From Alphaproteobacteria bacterium (GTDB lineage Bacteria; Pseudomonadota; Alphaproteobacteria; Micavibrionales; Micavibrionaceae), in assembly GCA_009929775.1 (NCBI GenBank), contig RZZS01000013.1, positions 1-47,059 on the forward strand: 47,059 nt of DNA, given 5' to 3'. The notes under the pieces are model-generated. The model had not been told where the DNA came from and searched no databases. It saw only the letters and a program-made list of their open reading frames with translations. Shown here piece by piece: positions 35,219 through 43,035 of this stretch (positions within the stretch are counted from its first letter, which is position 1; each line of letters begins with the position of its first letter). The position numbers were made by a program, and so were the translations under genes.

Positions 35219-35247
35219 AAAAAAAGCGGGCACCAGCCCGCTTTTTT
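35219..35247. terminator. Bidirectional rho-independent terminator
   Basis: GCGGGC-ACCA-GCCCGC is flanked by a run of A on the left and T on the right. It serves the AhpD-like gene (+) and the opposing lipoprotein gene (-). Confidence 0.92.
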
Positions 35248-35248
35248 C

Positions 35249-35509
35249 TTACTTGCGAACCCGCTCGCGGAAGATCGGCTCGGCTTCCTGAACCGGCTGG
35301 CGGCGTTCACGAACGAGCGGCTTCTCATCAAGCATGGGCTCAGCCGTCTCACAACGGCCTTCGTAAATCGCTACGCCGGATCCGGCCGTGCTGGCGTCGA
35401 TCCGGTCTCCGTAAGGGGTCTGGTTATACTCCCCCGTGACAGGGCAGGCACAGGCCGCGAGAGTGGCCGTTGCGCCGGTGAGCATCAAAATCCTAAATGC
35501 GCCTTTCAT
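35249..35509 (-). CDS. Small lipoprotein
   Basis: An 86-residue protein from ATG 35509 (GAGGA upstream). The signal peptide MKGAFRILMLTGATATLAAC ends with the lipobox LAAC at Cys20. The mature part is short and polar, with a Cys pair (CAC) at the lipid site, YNQTPYGDRID, one further Cys (GRCETAE) and an Arg-rich tail. No family recognised. Confidence 0.7.
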   Translation of the reverse strand: MKGAFRILMLTGATATLAACACPVTGEYNQTPYGDRIDASTAGSGVAIYEGRCETAEPMLDEKPLVRERRQPVQEAEPIFRERVRK

Positions 35510-35759
35510 TGTTTTTTCCTCTGTTCTGCTTAAGTCACTATTGGTCAATAATTTTTTGCGCCGAGTGCGCCTGACGGTTCCAACCTAATATGAAAGGCTT
35601 TGTTCCATTTTCAACCCGCTACCCGCAAAAGCGGCAAACGTTCCCGAATGTCCAGCAAGGACCTTCTCGCGAAATTTTTAAAAAATCCTGCGTTCGCTCT
35701 GGGAAAAAGACTCTTTATGGGTATAATACCCCGCAGTCACGTGATTCGAGGGAGAAAGC

Positions 35760-36443
35760 ATGCTCACAGCACAGCAGGTCCGGGCGGCGCGCGCCCTTAT
35801 CAACTGGAGCCAAAAGGAACTGGCTCAAAAATCCGGCATTTCGCTCAACGCCATCAACAATTTCGAGCGCGAGATCGTCGCGCCCCGGCAGGACACGCTC
35901 CTCGCCCTGCGCCGCACGCTCGAGGAAGCCGGTCTTGAATTCATCGGCGACAGCGGCGTTAACAAGGCCCGCGATCAACTCCGCATGGAACAGCATGACG
36001 GTAATTTCATGAAGGTTCTGATCGACGACATGATCCTCGTCGCCCGTAGCGGGATCAAGACCTTCTGGCTCCACGGGATCGACCCGACCGAATTCGCGCC
36101 CGAGTCGCTCGAGAAATGGTGGCAGGCCAAACAGGGAACGGATATTGACGAGCGGGTCCTCCTTTCGTACGGCAATTTCAATTTCGCCTCGCGCGACCCG
36201 ATCTACCGGTGGGTCAGCCGTGAAATGCTTGGCGAAGTGCCGTTCGTGGCCTATGGCGGCAACCTCGCCATCCTTCTCGGTAACCCGGCCACGCGCCTTG
36301 TCATCATGCGCTCACGCCCGATCGCCAAGACTTTCGAGGACCAGTTCATCATCCACTGGTCCGGCGCCAAGGAACCGAGCCCGGAACAACACATGCGCGG
36401 CTGGGAGGAATTCCATAACCGCGACTGGTCGGAGGCGGCCTAG
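35760..36443 (+). CDS. XRE-family helix-turn-helix regulator
   Basis: A 227-residue transcription factor. The N-terminal HTH (residues 3-60: LTAQQVRAARALINWSQKEL, SGISLNAINNFER) is of the Cro/CI type. A long C-terminal domain of about 150 residues (KTFWLHGIDPTEFAPESLEK onward) is not one I recognise and probably senses a ligand or forms dimers. GAGGGAG precedes ATG 35760. A perfect -10 TATAAT at 35722-35727 lies in the near-palindrome GGGTATAATACCC, a possible autoregulatory operator, and a GANTC site lies between it and the gene. Confidence 0.85.
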   Translation: MLTAQQVRAARALINWSQKELAQKSGISLNAINNFEREIVAPRQDTLLALRRTLEEAGLEFIGDSGVNKARDQLRMEQHDGNFMKVLIDDMILVARSGIKTFWLHGIDPTEFAPESLEKWWQAKQGTDIDERVLLSYGNFNFASRDPIYRWVSREMLGEVPFVAYGGNLAILLGNPATRLVIMRSRPIAKTFEDQFIIHWSGAKEPSPEQHMRGWEEFHNRDWSEAA

Positions 36444-36446
36444 AGC

Positions 36447-36491
36447 GTTACGAGGTGCGAGTTACGAGTCAGGCGAATTTCTCGTAACTCG
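36447..36491. repeat. GTTACGAG-type intergenic hairpin
   Basis: GTTACGAG occurs at 36447-36454 and again at 36461-36468. CGAGTTACGAG (36458-36468) then pairs perfectly with CTCGTAACTCG (36481-36491), and further ACTCGCAACTC copies follow. It fills most of the 75-bp gap before greB and resembles degenerate short-unit repeats. Confidence 0.7.
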
Positions 36492-36518
36492 AACTCGCAA
36501 CTCAAAACTTATGATTTC

Positions 36519-36992
36519 ATGACCGACAAATTCTACATGACCCCGGAAGGCCATGCTGCCCTTGTGAAGGAACTCGACTTCCTGCTGCGCGACGAACGAC
36601 CGCGAATTGTGGATATCGTTTCATGGGCGGCCGGGAATGGAGACCGCTCCGAAAATGGGGATTATATCTACAATAAGAAGCGCCTGCGGGAAATCGACCG
36701 CCGCGTCCGTTATCTGACCAAACGCCTCGATAACGCGGAAATCGTCGATCCGGCGCGGCAGAAGAATCTGGACCGGGTATATTTCGGCGCGACCGTCACC
36801 TACGCGAAAGAGGACGATACGGAAATAACCGTTAAGCTCGTCGGCGAGGACGAGGCCGACTTTAAGCGAGGAAAAATCAACTGGCTTTCTCCCGTCGGAC
36901 GCGCGCTGCAGAAAAAGAGCGTCGGCGACCTATCGCTGGTACGCGCCGCAGGAGGAGAAGAGCAGATCGAGATCGTCGCAATTTCATATTAA
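36519..36992 (+). CDS. greB: Transcription elongation factor GreB
   Basis: Rescues backtracked RNA polymerase by stimulating transcript cleavage. The protein has 157 residues. The N-terminal coiled coil carries the acidic tip around GNGDRSENGDYIYNKKRLRE, followed by DRRVRYLTKRL. The C-terminal FKBP-like domain includes VGEDEAD, INWLSPVGRAL and the terminal VAISY. GreB rather than GreA is favoured by YIYNKKRLREIDRRVRYL. Confidence 0.94.
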   Translation: MTDKFYMTPEGHAALVKELDFLLRDERPRIVDIVSWAAGNGDRSENGDYIYNKKRLREIDRRVRYLTKRLDNAEIVDPARQKNLDRVYFGATVTYAKEDDTEITVKLVGEDEADFKRGKINWLSPVGRALQKKSVGDLSLVRAAGGEEQIEIVAISY

Positions 36993-37099
36993 TGGGCTGA
37001 CCTCTTCCCACGCAGGGGAGGGTAGGTGGAGTGAGCGAGGATTTGGTCACCAAGCCGTATCCATGTACAATAGGCGGACGACCACAACGGAGATTCGCC

Positions 37100-37381
37100 A
37101 TGCCCGGTTTGTTCGGCAGAAAGAAGAAAGCCGCCTCCAAGACCGCAGAAAAAAGCGCCGGCAGAAGGCCCTCGCGCGAGGACATAATGAAAGAGGCGAT
37201 GAGCAACGTCCGGCAGGCTCGGGCTGAAATCGGCGAAGAAGCGCTCGACAAAATTGCCGACGCCATCCGCCGCAAGGAACAGGAGAGCACCGTCATGAAA
37301 CGCGCCCGCGCGCAGATTGAAGCACTTGACCGGGAGCGTGTGGCCGACAACGTCAGAGCAATGTTACGGGAAGAAGATTAG
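37100..37381 (+). CDS. Small conserved-looking protein of unknown function
   Basis: A 93-residue, highly charged, probably helical protein beginning MPGLFGRKKKAASKTAEKSA. It contains SREDIMKEAMSNVRQARAEI and the charged helix IRRKEQESTVMKRARAQIEA. There is no signal or membrane segment. CGGAGA lies before ATG 37100. I recognise no family. The 36993-37099 gap holds a degenerate GGGGAGGGTAGGTGG repeat related to 28459-28498. Confidence 0.6.
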   Translation: MPGLFGRKKKAASKTAEKSAGRRPSREDIMKEAMSNVRQARAEIGEEALDKIADAIRRKEQESTVMKRARAQIEALDRERVADNVRAMLREED

Positions 37382-37510
37382 GCGACATGCCTCCGTGCGC
37401 TTTTTCTGTCCCCGAATTATGTCCCGACTGGCGGAACGAAAAGCCATTTCCGGCATTGGATATCGCGACAGCAGCGATACAGCGAAAACTGGATTGACGC
37501 TGTTCAGGGG

Positions 37511-37539
37511 CCCCGCATTTCACTCCGGTGAATGCGGGG
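37511..37539. repeat. Extragenic hairpin CCCCGCATT...AATGCGGGG
   Basis: A 9-bp perfect outer stem plus an inner CAC/GTG with a bulged T. It lies in the 215-bp gap before the ceramidase gene. No T-run follows, so it is probably a dispersed palindrome. Confidence 0.6.
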
Positions 37540-37596
37540 TCGCCTCGTTTCAGGGGAGATATTGCCGTTCCCTCGCACGGTGCTATCCTCTTTTCC

Positions 37597-38247
37597 ATGA
37601 ACGAGATCATCGATATATACTGCGAACGCACCGGGCCGGGCCTTCTGGCCGAGCCGCTTAATTTCCTCACAAATGCCGCCTTCCTGCTGGCCGCTTTCCT
37701 GGCATGGCGTCTTGCGCGACGGGAGCAGGTGGTCGGATGGGAAAGCTTGCTGCTCATCGGTCTCATGGCATCTATCGGCATCGGTTCGGCGCTGTTTCAT
37801 TCTTTCGCAACTCTGTGGGCGATGCTCGCCGACACCCTGCCGATCCTGTTCTTCCAGATCGTTTTTGTGAATGTCTACGGACGGCGGGTAATGGGCCTTT
37901 GCTGCTGGAGGAACTCGGCCCTGCTCGCCCTGTTCCTGGTGATGGTCGCGGGAGTCGGGATGTTGCCCCAGGAATGGCTGAACGGTTCGATCTCCTATGC
38001 ACCAGCGCTGCTCTTCATAGCCGGGCTCAGCCTCTACCACCTCGCTAGCGGAAAGCGCAAGCCTTACGCGTTGTTGGCAGCAACGGGGCTGTTTTCTGTA
38101 TCGTTGACCTTCCGGTCGGTCGACATGGCGGTATGTTCGATGCTGCCGGTCGGCGTGCACTTTTTCTGGCATCTTTTAAATGCGGGCGTACTTTACCTGG
38201 CCCTGCACGGATTGTTCGCCAACATGCAGAAACGCGAGCAGATTTAA
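37597..38247 (+). CDS. Alkaline ceramidase family membrane protein
   Basis: A 216-residue protein with about seven transmembrane segments of the ceramidase/CREST group, which hydrolyses ceramide amide bonds in eukaryotes. The entry motif EPLNFLTNAAF (19-29) is present. The putative catalytic and zinc set is complete with ACER3-like spacing: Ser64 and His68 (GIGSALFHSF), Asp79 (LADTLP), His188 and His192 (GVHFFWHLLN). The real substrate in this bacterium is unknown. I place the start at ATG 37597, though the upstream ribosome-binding site is poor. The end overlaps the opposing gene by 4 bp. Confidence 0.83.
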   Translation: MNEIIDIYCERTGPGLLAEPLNFLTNAAFLLAAFLAWRLARREQVVGWESLLLIGLMASIGIGSALFHSFATLWAMLADTLPILFFQIVFVNVYGRRVMGLCCWRNSALLALFLVMVAGVGMLPQEWLNGSISYAPALLFIAGLSLYHLASGKRKPYALLAATGLFSVSLTFRSVDMAVCSMLPVGVHFFWHLLNAGVLYLALHGLFANMQKREQI

Positions 38248-39107
38248 GCTGCCTCGTCCAGGGTTTCTCCGGGAGCGGTCTGTCGCTGCGGAAACCCGGC
38301 GACAAGCTTTTGCGAAAGAGCGTCGAGTTGTCTGACGAGAGCGCCACCGGCACGGGGCGTATCATCGGCAAGCGAGAGATAATCGTCAACCAGCGAGGCC
38401 CACGCAGCAACCAGATCGTCAAGCGGACTGGATTTTGGAGCAGCCAGCGTCTGACTCTCCTCGTAGGCGATGTTGACGGACTGAAAGGTAAAGCTCGTTT
38501 CCTCCAATGTCATTTCGGCGGTCAGCGAACCATCTTTGCCTTCCGAGATCGACAGGCTCGCGGTTTTCTGCGTGATCCGGATCGAGGTCATTTCGACGGT
38601 AAGGGATTGCCTGTAGGACGACTGCAAAGCATCGTCCGGTTGATAGCCCGCCGCCGAATTAAAGAATTCGCCGACCGTTCCTGCAATCGAACCGAGAAGC
38701 TCCGCCTGCTCCGCCCCGCGAACCATCATGCGCAGCGTATGACCGACCTGCTTGAGCGCCTTGCCGATCTCCCGAATGTGGCCCCGCACCGACTTGTCGT
38801 CCGGATCGGCACCGCCAGCCAGAAGAGCGCCGACAAAGTCCATCTGTTCCCGTATCTGCGCGAGGCGCTTCGACGCGAATTCGATGTCCTTTCGCAACAG
38901 ATCTTCCTGCCCCTCGCGAATCGTCCGGAGCGTTTCCATTCCTTCCGCGACAACGGCAAGCGCGTCGGGCGAAAGATCGAGTGCATCGGGTCCCGGCATC
39001 TGCGGCCCGGCGGACAACCCTCTCGCGCCAGACACCGGCTTGTCGAGGAGTTTGTTGGAAACAGCCTGCAACAGCCCGGCTGCGGAGCCTTGCGTTCCTG
39101 CAATCAT
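38244..39107 (-). CDS. Unrecognised 287-residue protein
   Basis: I do not recognise a family. It has no signal peptide or membrane segment. Residues 50-130 look like a helical bundle (VVAEGMETLRTIREGQEDLL, KRLAQIREQMDFVGALL). The middle is beta-rich with amphipathic TEMTSIRITQ-type strands (LTVEMTSIRITQKTASLSIS, LTAEMTLEETSFTFQSVNIA), and the end is helical and acidic. A flagellar or surface-structure accessory role is conceivable but unsupported. It starts at ATG 39107, divergent from nrdB. Confidence 0.65.
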   Translation of the reverse strand: MIAGTQGSAAGLLQAVSNKLLDKPVSGARGLSAGPQMPGPDALDLSPDALAVVAEGMETLRTIREGQEDLLRKDIEFASKRLAQIREQMDFVGALLAGGADPDDKSVRGHIREIGKALKQVGHTLRMMVRGAEQAELLGSIAGTVGEFFNSAAGYQPDDALQSSYRQSLTVEMTSIRITQKTASLSISEGKDGSLTAEMTLEETSFTFQSVNIAYEESQTLAAPKSSPLDDLVAAWASLVDDYLSLADDTPRAGGALVRQLDALSQKLVAGFPQRQTAPGETLDEAA

Positions 39108-39193
39108 CGGCGTTTCATCCTGAAACTGGTGGCAGGTTTCATTTTACCCCTAAACTGCGGAGGCGACAAAACCCAAAACATAAAATTGTCCAC

Positions 39194-39240
39194 ACACAAT
39201 ATATTGTAGCACCGCCTTCAACAAACCGTATATTTTGTGA
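39194..39240 (+). promoter_or_regulatory. Paired NrdR boxes upstream of nrdB
   Basis: ACACAATATATTGTAG (39194-39209) matches the NrdR consensus ACACWATATATWGTGT at nearly every position. A second box, ACCGTATATTTTGTGA (39225-39240), has about 12 of 16 matches. The centres are 31 bp apart. They lie 111-157 bp before the nrdB start. Confidence 0.8.
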
Positions 39241-39350
39241 TTTTGATACTGGACATTTTCATTCCCTTTTGCGAAAGTCTGACTCGTAGAATCATTTTCC
39301 GCCACCGGAATTCATCGCCCCATTCCAGAACCCAGAAGAAGGAGCAACCC

Positions 39351-40436
39351 ATGTCCGAACCCGTCCGCACGCCCGTTAACGACCTCGACCGGACCGACTC
39401 GAAGCTGCTGGAAGAGCGCCACGTCTACAAACCGTTCCTATATCCGTGGTGTTACGACGCGTGGCTGACGCAGCAGCGTATTCACTGGCTGCCCGAAGAG
39501 GTTCCGCTCGCCGAGGATGTTCGAGACTGGAAACACAAGCTCACGCCTGCCGAAAAGAACCTGATGACCCAGATTTTCCGGTTCTTCACCCAGGCCGACG
39601 TGGAAGTGAACAACTGCTACATGAAGCATTACAGCCAGGTCTTCGGCCCGGTCGAAGTACAGATGATGCTCTCGGCGTTTTCGAACATCGAAACAATTCA
39701 CATCGCCGCCTACTCGCACCTGCTCGACACGATCGGCATGCCGGAAGTCGAGTATCAGGCCTTCATGAAGTACAAGGAAATGAAGGACAAGTACGACTAC
39801 ATGCAGAACGCCTCAATGAGCTCGCGCCGCGATATCGCCAAGACCATGGCCATGTTCGGGGCCTTCACCGAGGGGCTGCAACTGTTTGCGTCGTTTGCGA
39901 TCCTGATGAACTTTCCGCGCTTCAACAAGATGAAGGGCATGGGCCAGATCGTGACGTGGTCGGTGCGCGACGAGACGCTCCATTGCCTGTCGATGATCCG
40001 CCTGTTCAACACGTTCATCCGTGAAAACCCGGACATCTGGGACGACTCGCTCAAAGCCGAAATTACCGAGAGCTGCCGGAAAATCGTCGGTTTCGAGGAC
40101 AATTTCATCGATCTTGCCTTCGAGATGGGCGGCGTCGAGGGGCTCGGGGCGCAGGAGGTCAAGAACTACATCCGCTATATCGGCGACCGACGCCTGCAAC
40201 AGCTCGAACTCGAGCCGATCTTTGGCATGGACAAGAACCCGTTGCCGTGGATGGACGAAATGCTCAACGGCGCCGAGCACGTCAATTTCTTCGAAAACCG
40301 AGCCACCGAATATTCCAAGGCCTCGACGACGGGCAACTGGGAAGACGTCTTTGAGACCGACGTTTTCGCCGGTGAGTACGGCCGGAAGATCGGCGCGATG
40401 GATATTACAAACGGCGATGCGGAAGCTGCTGAATAA
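39351..40436 (+). CDS. nrdB: Ribonucleoside-diphosphate reductase, class I beta subunit
   Basis: Holds the di-metal centre and radical used by NrdA. The protein has 361 residues. Ligands are Asp83, Glu114 and His117 (NIETIH), Glu174 (FTEGLQ), and Glu208 and His211 (RDETLH). The radical Tyr121 sits seven residues after Glu114 (ETIHIAAY), as in E. coli R2, so a tyrosyl-radical class Ia-like enzyme is expected. No ATP-cone is fused here either. The start is ATG 39351 with GAAGGAG before it; the frame is open to 39237 but that part overlaps the NrdR boxes. Unusually, it is 37 kb from nrdA. Confidence 0.97.
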   Translation: MSEPVRTPVNDLDRTDSKLLEERHVYKPFLYPWCYDAWLTQQRIHWLPEEVPLAEDVRDWKHKLTPAEKNLMTQIFRFFTQADVEVNNCYMKHYSQVFGPVEVQMMLSAFSNIETIHIAAYSHLLDTIGMPEVEYQAFMKYKEMKDKYDYMQNASMSSRRDIAKTMAMFGAFTEGLQLFASFAILMNFPRFNKMKGMGQIVTWSVRDETLHCLSMIRLFNTFIRENPDIWDDSLKAEITESCRKIVGFEDNFIDLAFEMGGVEGLGAQEVKNYIRYIGDRRLQQLELEPIFGMDKNPLPWMDEMLNGAEHVNFFENRATEYSKASTTGNWEDVFETDVFAGEYGRKIGAMDITNGDAEAAE

Positions 40437-40510
40437 AAAGTTCTCTCCTGAACACAAAAAGGAACGAACGGCCGCCGTGTTTCGGAAGGAGAACGGCAGC
40501 CTTTCGTAGT

Positions 40511-40978
40511 TCAGGCGCCAGGCTCTGGGTGAGCAGGAGCGATGGATTCCACCAGTTGAGACTGGTCCAATTCAACGGTTTCCGGAACGTCGCCGCGGAA
40601 GAAATGACCGATTTCCCCCGCGTTGGCACCGAGATCGAGACCCGGGGCATTGCTTGCTATGACATAAAGCAGGGCAGCAGAAGCCGCGATTGAGAAAAAC
40701 GGCGTGCATTTCCGCGGCCCGTCCTTTTGTACGCCGTCCCTTGCATATCTTGTTTGCGTCCTCCCCCCGGCCGCAGCAAATTGTTCACGTCTGTAACAAC
40801 CTCTGAGTCCGTCGGCCGAAATAGCCGGGACAATCGCCAGCGCACTGGCCAGAACGGCCACAGGAACGGTTTCGCCGCTGTTAAATGAATAAGCCAGTAC
40901 GTTGAGAGCCAGCGATGAAAATGCTGCAGTGCCGATAAGAATCGGGGTCGTATTGGACGTTCCGCTAGAGGATACCAT
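40511..40978 (-). CDS. Membrane protein of unknown function
   Basis: A 155-residue protein. Two hydrophobic segments at about 10-56 (PILIGTAAFSSLALNVLAYS, VPVAVLASALAIVPAIS) and one at about 93-110 (FFSIAASAALLYVIASNAPG) flank a basic loop with YRREQFAAAGGRTQTRYAR. The tail is acidic and Pro-rich. No family recognised. An AGGGA lies before ATG 40978. Confidence 0.55.
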   Translation of the reverse strand: MVSSSGTSNTTPILIGTAAFSSLALNVLAYSFNSGETVPVAVLASALAIVPAISADGLRGCYRREQFAAAGGRTQTRYARDGVQKDGPRKCTPFFSIAASAALLYVIASNAPGLDLGANAGEIGHFFRGDVPETVELDQSQLVESIAPAHPEPGA

Positions 40979-41114
40979 GTCGCATATTCCCTGTTACTTT
41001 CATTTTCCTATGTCCGCATATGGCATAAACTAGTTTTTCGCCGCAACGAAAACCGGCGACCTGTGACAAAAATTTCGCCGATACGTACGGGCAAGGTTTG
41101 GTTTGTAAACCACC

Positions 41115-41173
41115 CCGTAAAATCGAAACGCCGTAAAATGGAAACGCCCCGCGAAAATATCGGCGGGGCGTTT
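41115..41173 (+). repeat. Tandem 16-mer and 11-bp hairpin in the 40979-41425 gap
   Basis: CCGTAAAATCGAAACG (41115-41130) is directly repeated with one change at 41131-41146. The second copy runs into AAACGCCCCGC (41142-41152), which pairs perfectly with GCGGGGCGTTT (41163-41173). The hairpin with its short T-run could terminate transcription. The rest of this 447-bp gap shows no gene. Confidence 0.65.
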
Positions 41174-41425
41174 GCAGCAGGAGACAGAAAGGGTGAAAAC
41201 TATAGTCTCTGCGTTGCTTCTGTTTTATTACCGTCGTTTGTCCGTGTCGTTGATTTCATTTTGGACTCTGCAAGTTTTTTAGGCAAATCATAACAAGCAA
41301 ACAACTGGTTTAGCGACACAAAAAGTCGAAATGTCTCTGGTACGCAAACGGGCTGTTTCCATCCGCGTCGCAAGCCTGTAGATTGAAGTGAGGCACTGGC
41401 GGTATCGGTTCGGAGTAGCTTTTTC

Positions 41426-42781
41426 ATGAAACTGTCTTTCCTCGGGGCGACCGGCACGGTCACGGGTTCCAGATATTTACTTGAAGACGGACACACAAGA
41501 GTTCTTGTCGATTGCGGATTATTCCAGGGACAGAAGGAACTTCGCCTGAGAAACCGTGCAAAGCTTCCTTTCGATCCCGCCACCATCGACGCCGTGCTCC
41601 TCACGCACGCCCATGTCGACCATAGCGGCTACCTGCCTCTGCTGGTGAAGAGCGGTTTTCGGGGACCGATTTTCTGTTCGGAAGCAACATTCGATTTTTG
41701 TACCATCCTTCTACCCGATTGCGGCCACATCCAGGAGGAAGACGCCGAGAGAGCAAACCGTTATGGCTATAGCCGCCACAAGCCCGCTTTGCCGCTTTAC
41801 ACGGAGCAGGATGCGCGCGAAGCGCTCCAATCCTTTAAAGTCGTCGAGATGAACAGAGATTACGCGCTCAGTGATATTCTCGCTTTCACACTTATTCGTG
41901 CCGGCCACATTCTCGGAGCGGCAAGCGTGCGGATCGACGACGGTTTGACGTCCGTGCTGTTCTCGGGCGATATCGGGCGCTATCGCGATGCGATCATGCC
42001 CCCGCCGGCGCCCGCGCCCGCGAGCGACTATGTCGTGATGGAAACCACGTACGGAAATCGCAGCCACATCGATACCGACCCCGCCGACAAACTCGCCGAA
42101 ATCATCAACCGGACGGCGGAGCGGGGCGGCACGACCGTTATTCCCTCCTTTGCCGTCGGCCGGGCGCAGAGCATTCTCTATTACATTCACGAGCTCAAGC
42201 GCGAACGCCGCATTCACGACATTCCGGTTTTCCTCGACAGCCCAATGGCGATCGACGCGACCGACCTGTTTCGCAAGCACCACGGCGAACATCGCCTGTC
42301 CGTCAAAAAATGCGCCGAGGTCTGCCGCACGGCGACCTGTGTTCATGCCGCCGCCCAGTCGAAAGCACTGAATGAGGACGTCATGCCGAAGATCATTATT
42401 TCAGCGAGCGGCATGGCCGAGGGCGGACGGGTTCTGCACCACATGAAGCATTACATTGGAAACCACCGGAACACGATTCTGTTCGCTGGATACCAGGCGG
42501 CGGGAACGCGCGGCGCGCATCTGGTTTCCGGAGCGAAAACTGTCCGGATTCACGGCGAAGTCCTTGACGTCCGCGCCGAAATCGACCGGCTGGACAATTT
42601 GTCCGCGCACGCCGATTCGGACGGTTTGATTCGCTGGCTGCGGAGCCTGTCCGCCGAGCCCCGCCGGATCTTTCTCACGCATGGCGAACCCGATTCCGCC
42701 GGGGCGTTCCAGGATAAAATCGAACGCGAACTTGGCTGGCAGGCAGAGATCCCGGATTACGGACAGTCCGTGGAACTGTAG
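41426..42781 (+). CDS. MBL-fold beta-CASP hydrolase (CPSF73/YSH1-like)
   Basis: A 451-residue metallo-beta-lactamase-fold protein with an inserted beta-CASP domain and a C-terminal RNA-specificity motif, predicted to be a ribonuclease or RNA-processing hydrolase. Zinc motif HAHVDH is at 61-66. Further family motifs are GHILGAASV, LFSGDIGR, ETTYGNR, PSFAVGRAQ, IISASGMAEGGRVLHH and the final LSAHAD and THGEPD. The protein is cytoplasmic. It is distinct from RNase J, which is longer. Confidence 0.9.
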   Translation: MKLSFLGATGTVTGSRYLLEDGHTRVLVDCGLFQGQKELRLRNRAKLPFDPATIDAVLLTHAHVDHSGYLPLLVKSGFRGPIFCSEATFDFCTILLPDCGHIQEEDAERANRYGYSRHKPALPLYTEQDAREALQSFKVVEMNRDYALSDILAFTLIRAGHILGAASVRIDDGLTSVLFSGDIGRYRDAIMPPPAPAPASDYVVMETTYGNRSHIDTDPADKLAEIINRTAERGGTTVIPSFAVGRAQSILYYIHELKRERRIHDIPVFLDSPMAIDATDLFRKHHGEHRLSVKKCAEVCRTATCVHAAAQSKALNEDVMPKIIISASGMAEGGRVLHHMKHYIGNHRNTILFAGYQAAGTRGAHLVSGAKTVRIHGEVLDVRAEIDRLDNLSAHADSDGLIRWLRSLSAEPRRIFLTHGEPDSAGAFQDKIERELGWQAEIPDYGQSVEL

Positions 42782-42835
42782 ACATACTGTCCACAGGCCT
42801 TTCCCAAAAAGATTCCTTTCCGAATCCGCCTCTGG

Positions 42836-43006
42836 TAGAATGGCTGCGTAACGTGTCTTATCCAAGGATTCTCCTTGATTTCTTATCGAAACGCAGACAC
42901 ATATGAATTTCCAGGGCGGCTTCCCGACGCTCGCCTGCGTAATGTTCCGCACATCGCCGTTCGTTCCCGCCAGCCGCATCCCCGCATGCGGCTTTATTAT
43001 TTTTTC
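42836..43006 (+). ncRNA. Possible short transcript or leader ending in a terminator before phoH
   Basis: AGCCGCAT (42973-42980) and ATGCGGCT (42987-42994) form a stem around CCCCGC, followed by TTTATTATTTTTT, a good intrinsic terminator. It lies only 30 bp before the phoH ATG, in the same direction. A TAGAAT -10-like site at 42836-42841 has no clear -35. The 130 bases between hold an AAGG...CCTT hairpin and a GTGTCT...AGACAC pair, but no convincing gene. It is either a small RNA or an attenuated phoH leader. Confidence 0.4.
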
Positions 43007-43035
43007 TCCCCCACTCCCAACAAAAGGAGTCTGCC

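Noticed and set aside
42836-43006. 6S RNA or SRP RNA
   Set aside because: I could not find the conserved SRP loop sequences or a convincing long 6S-type hairpin with a central bubble; only a generic small RNA or leader can be claimed.
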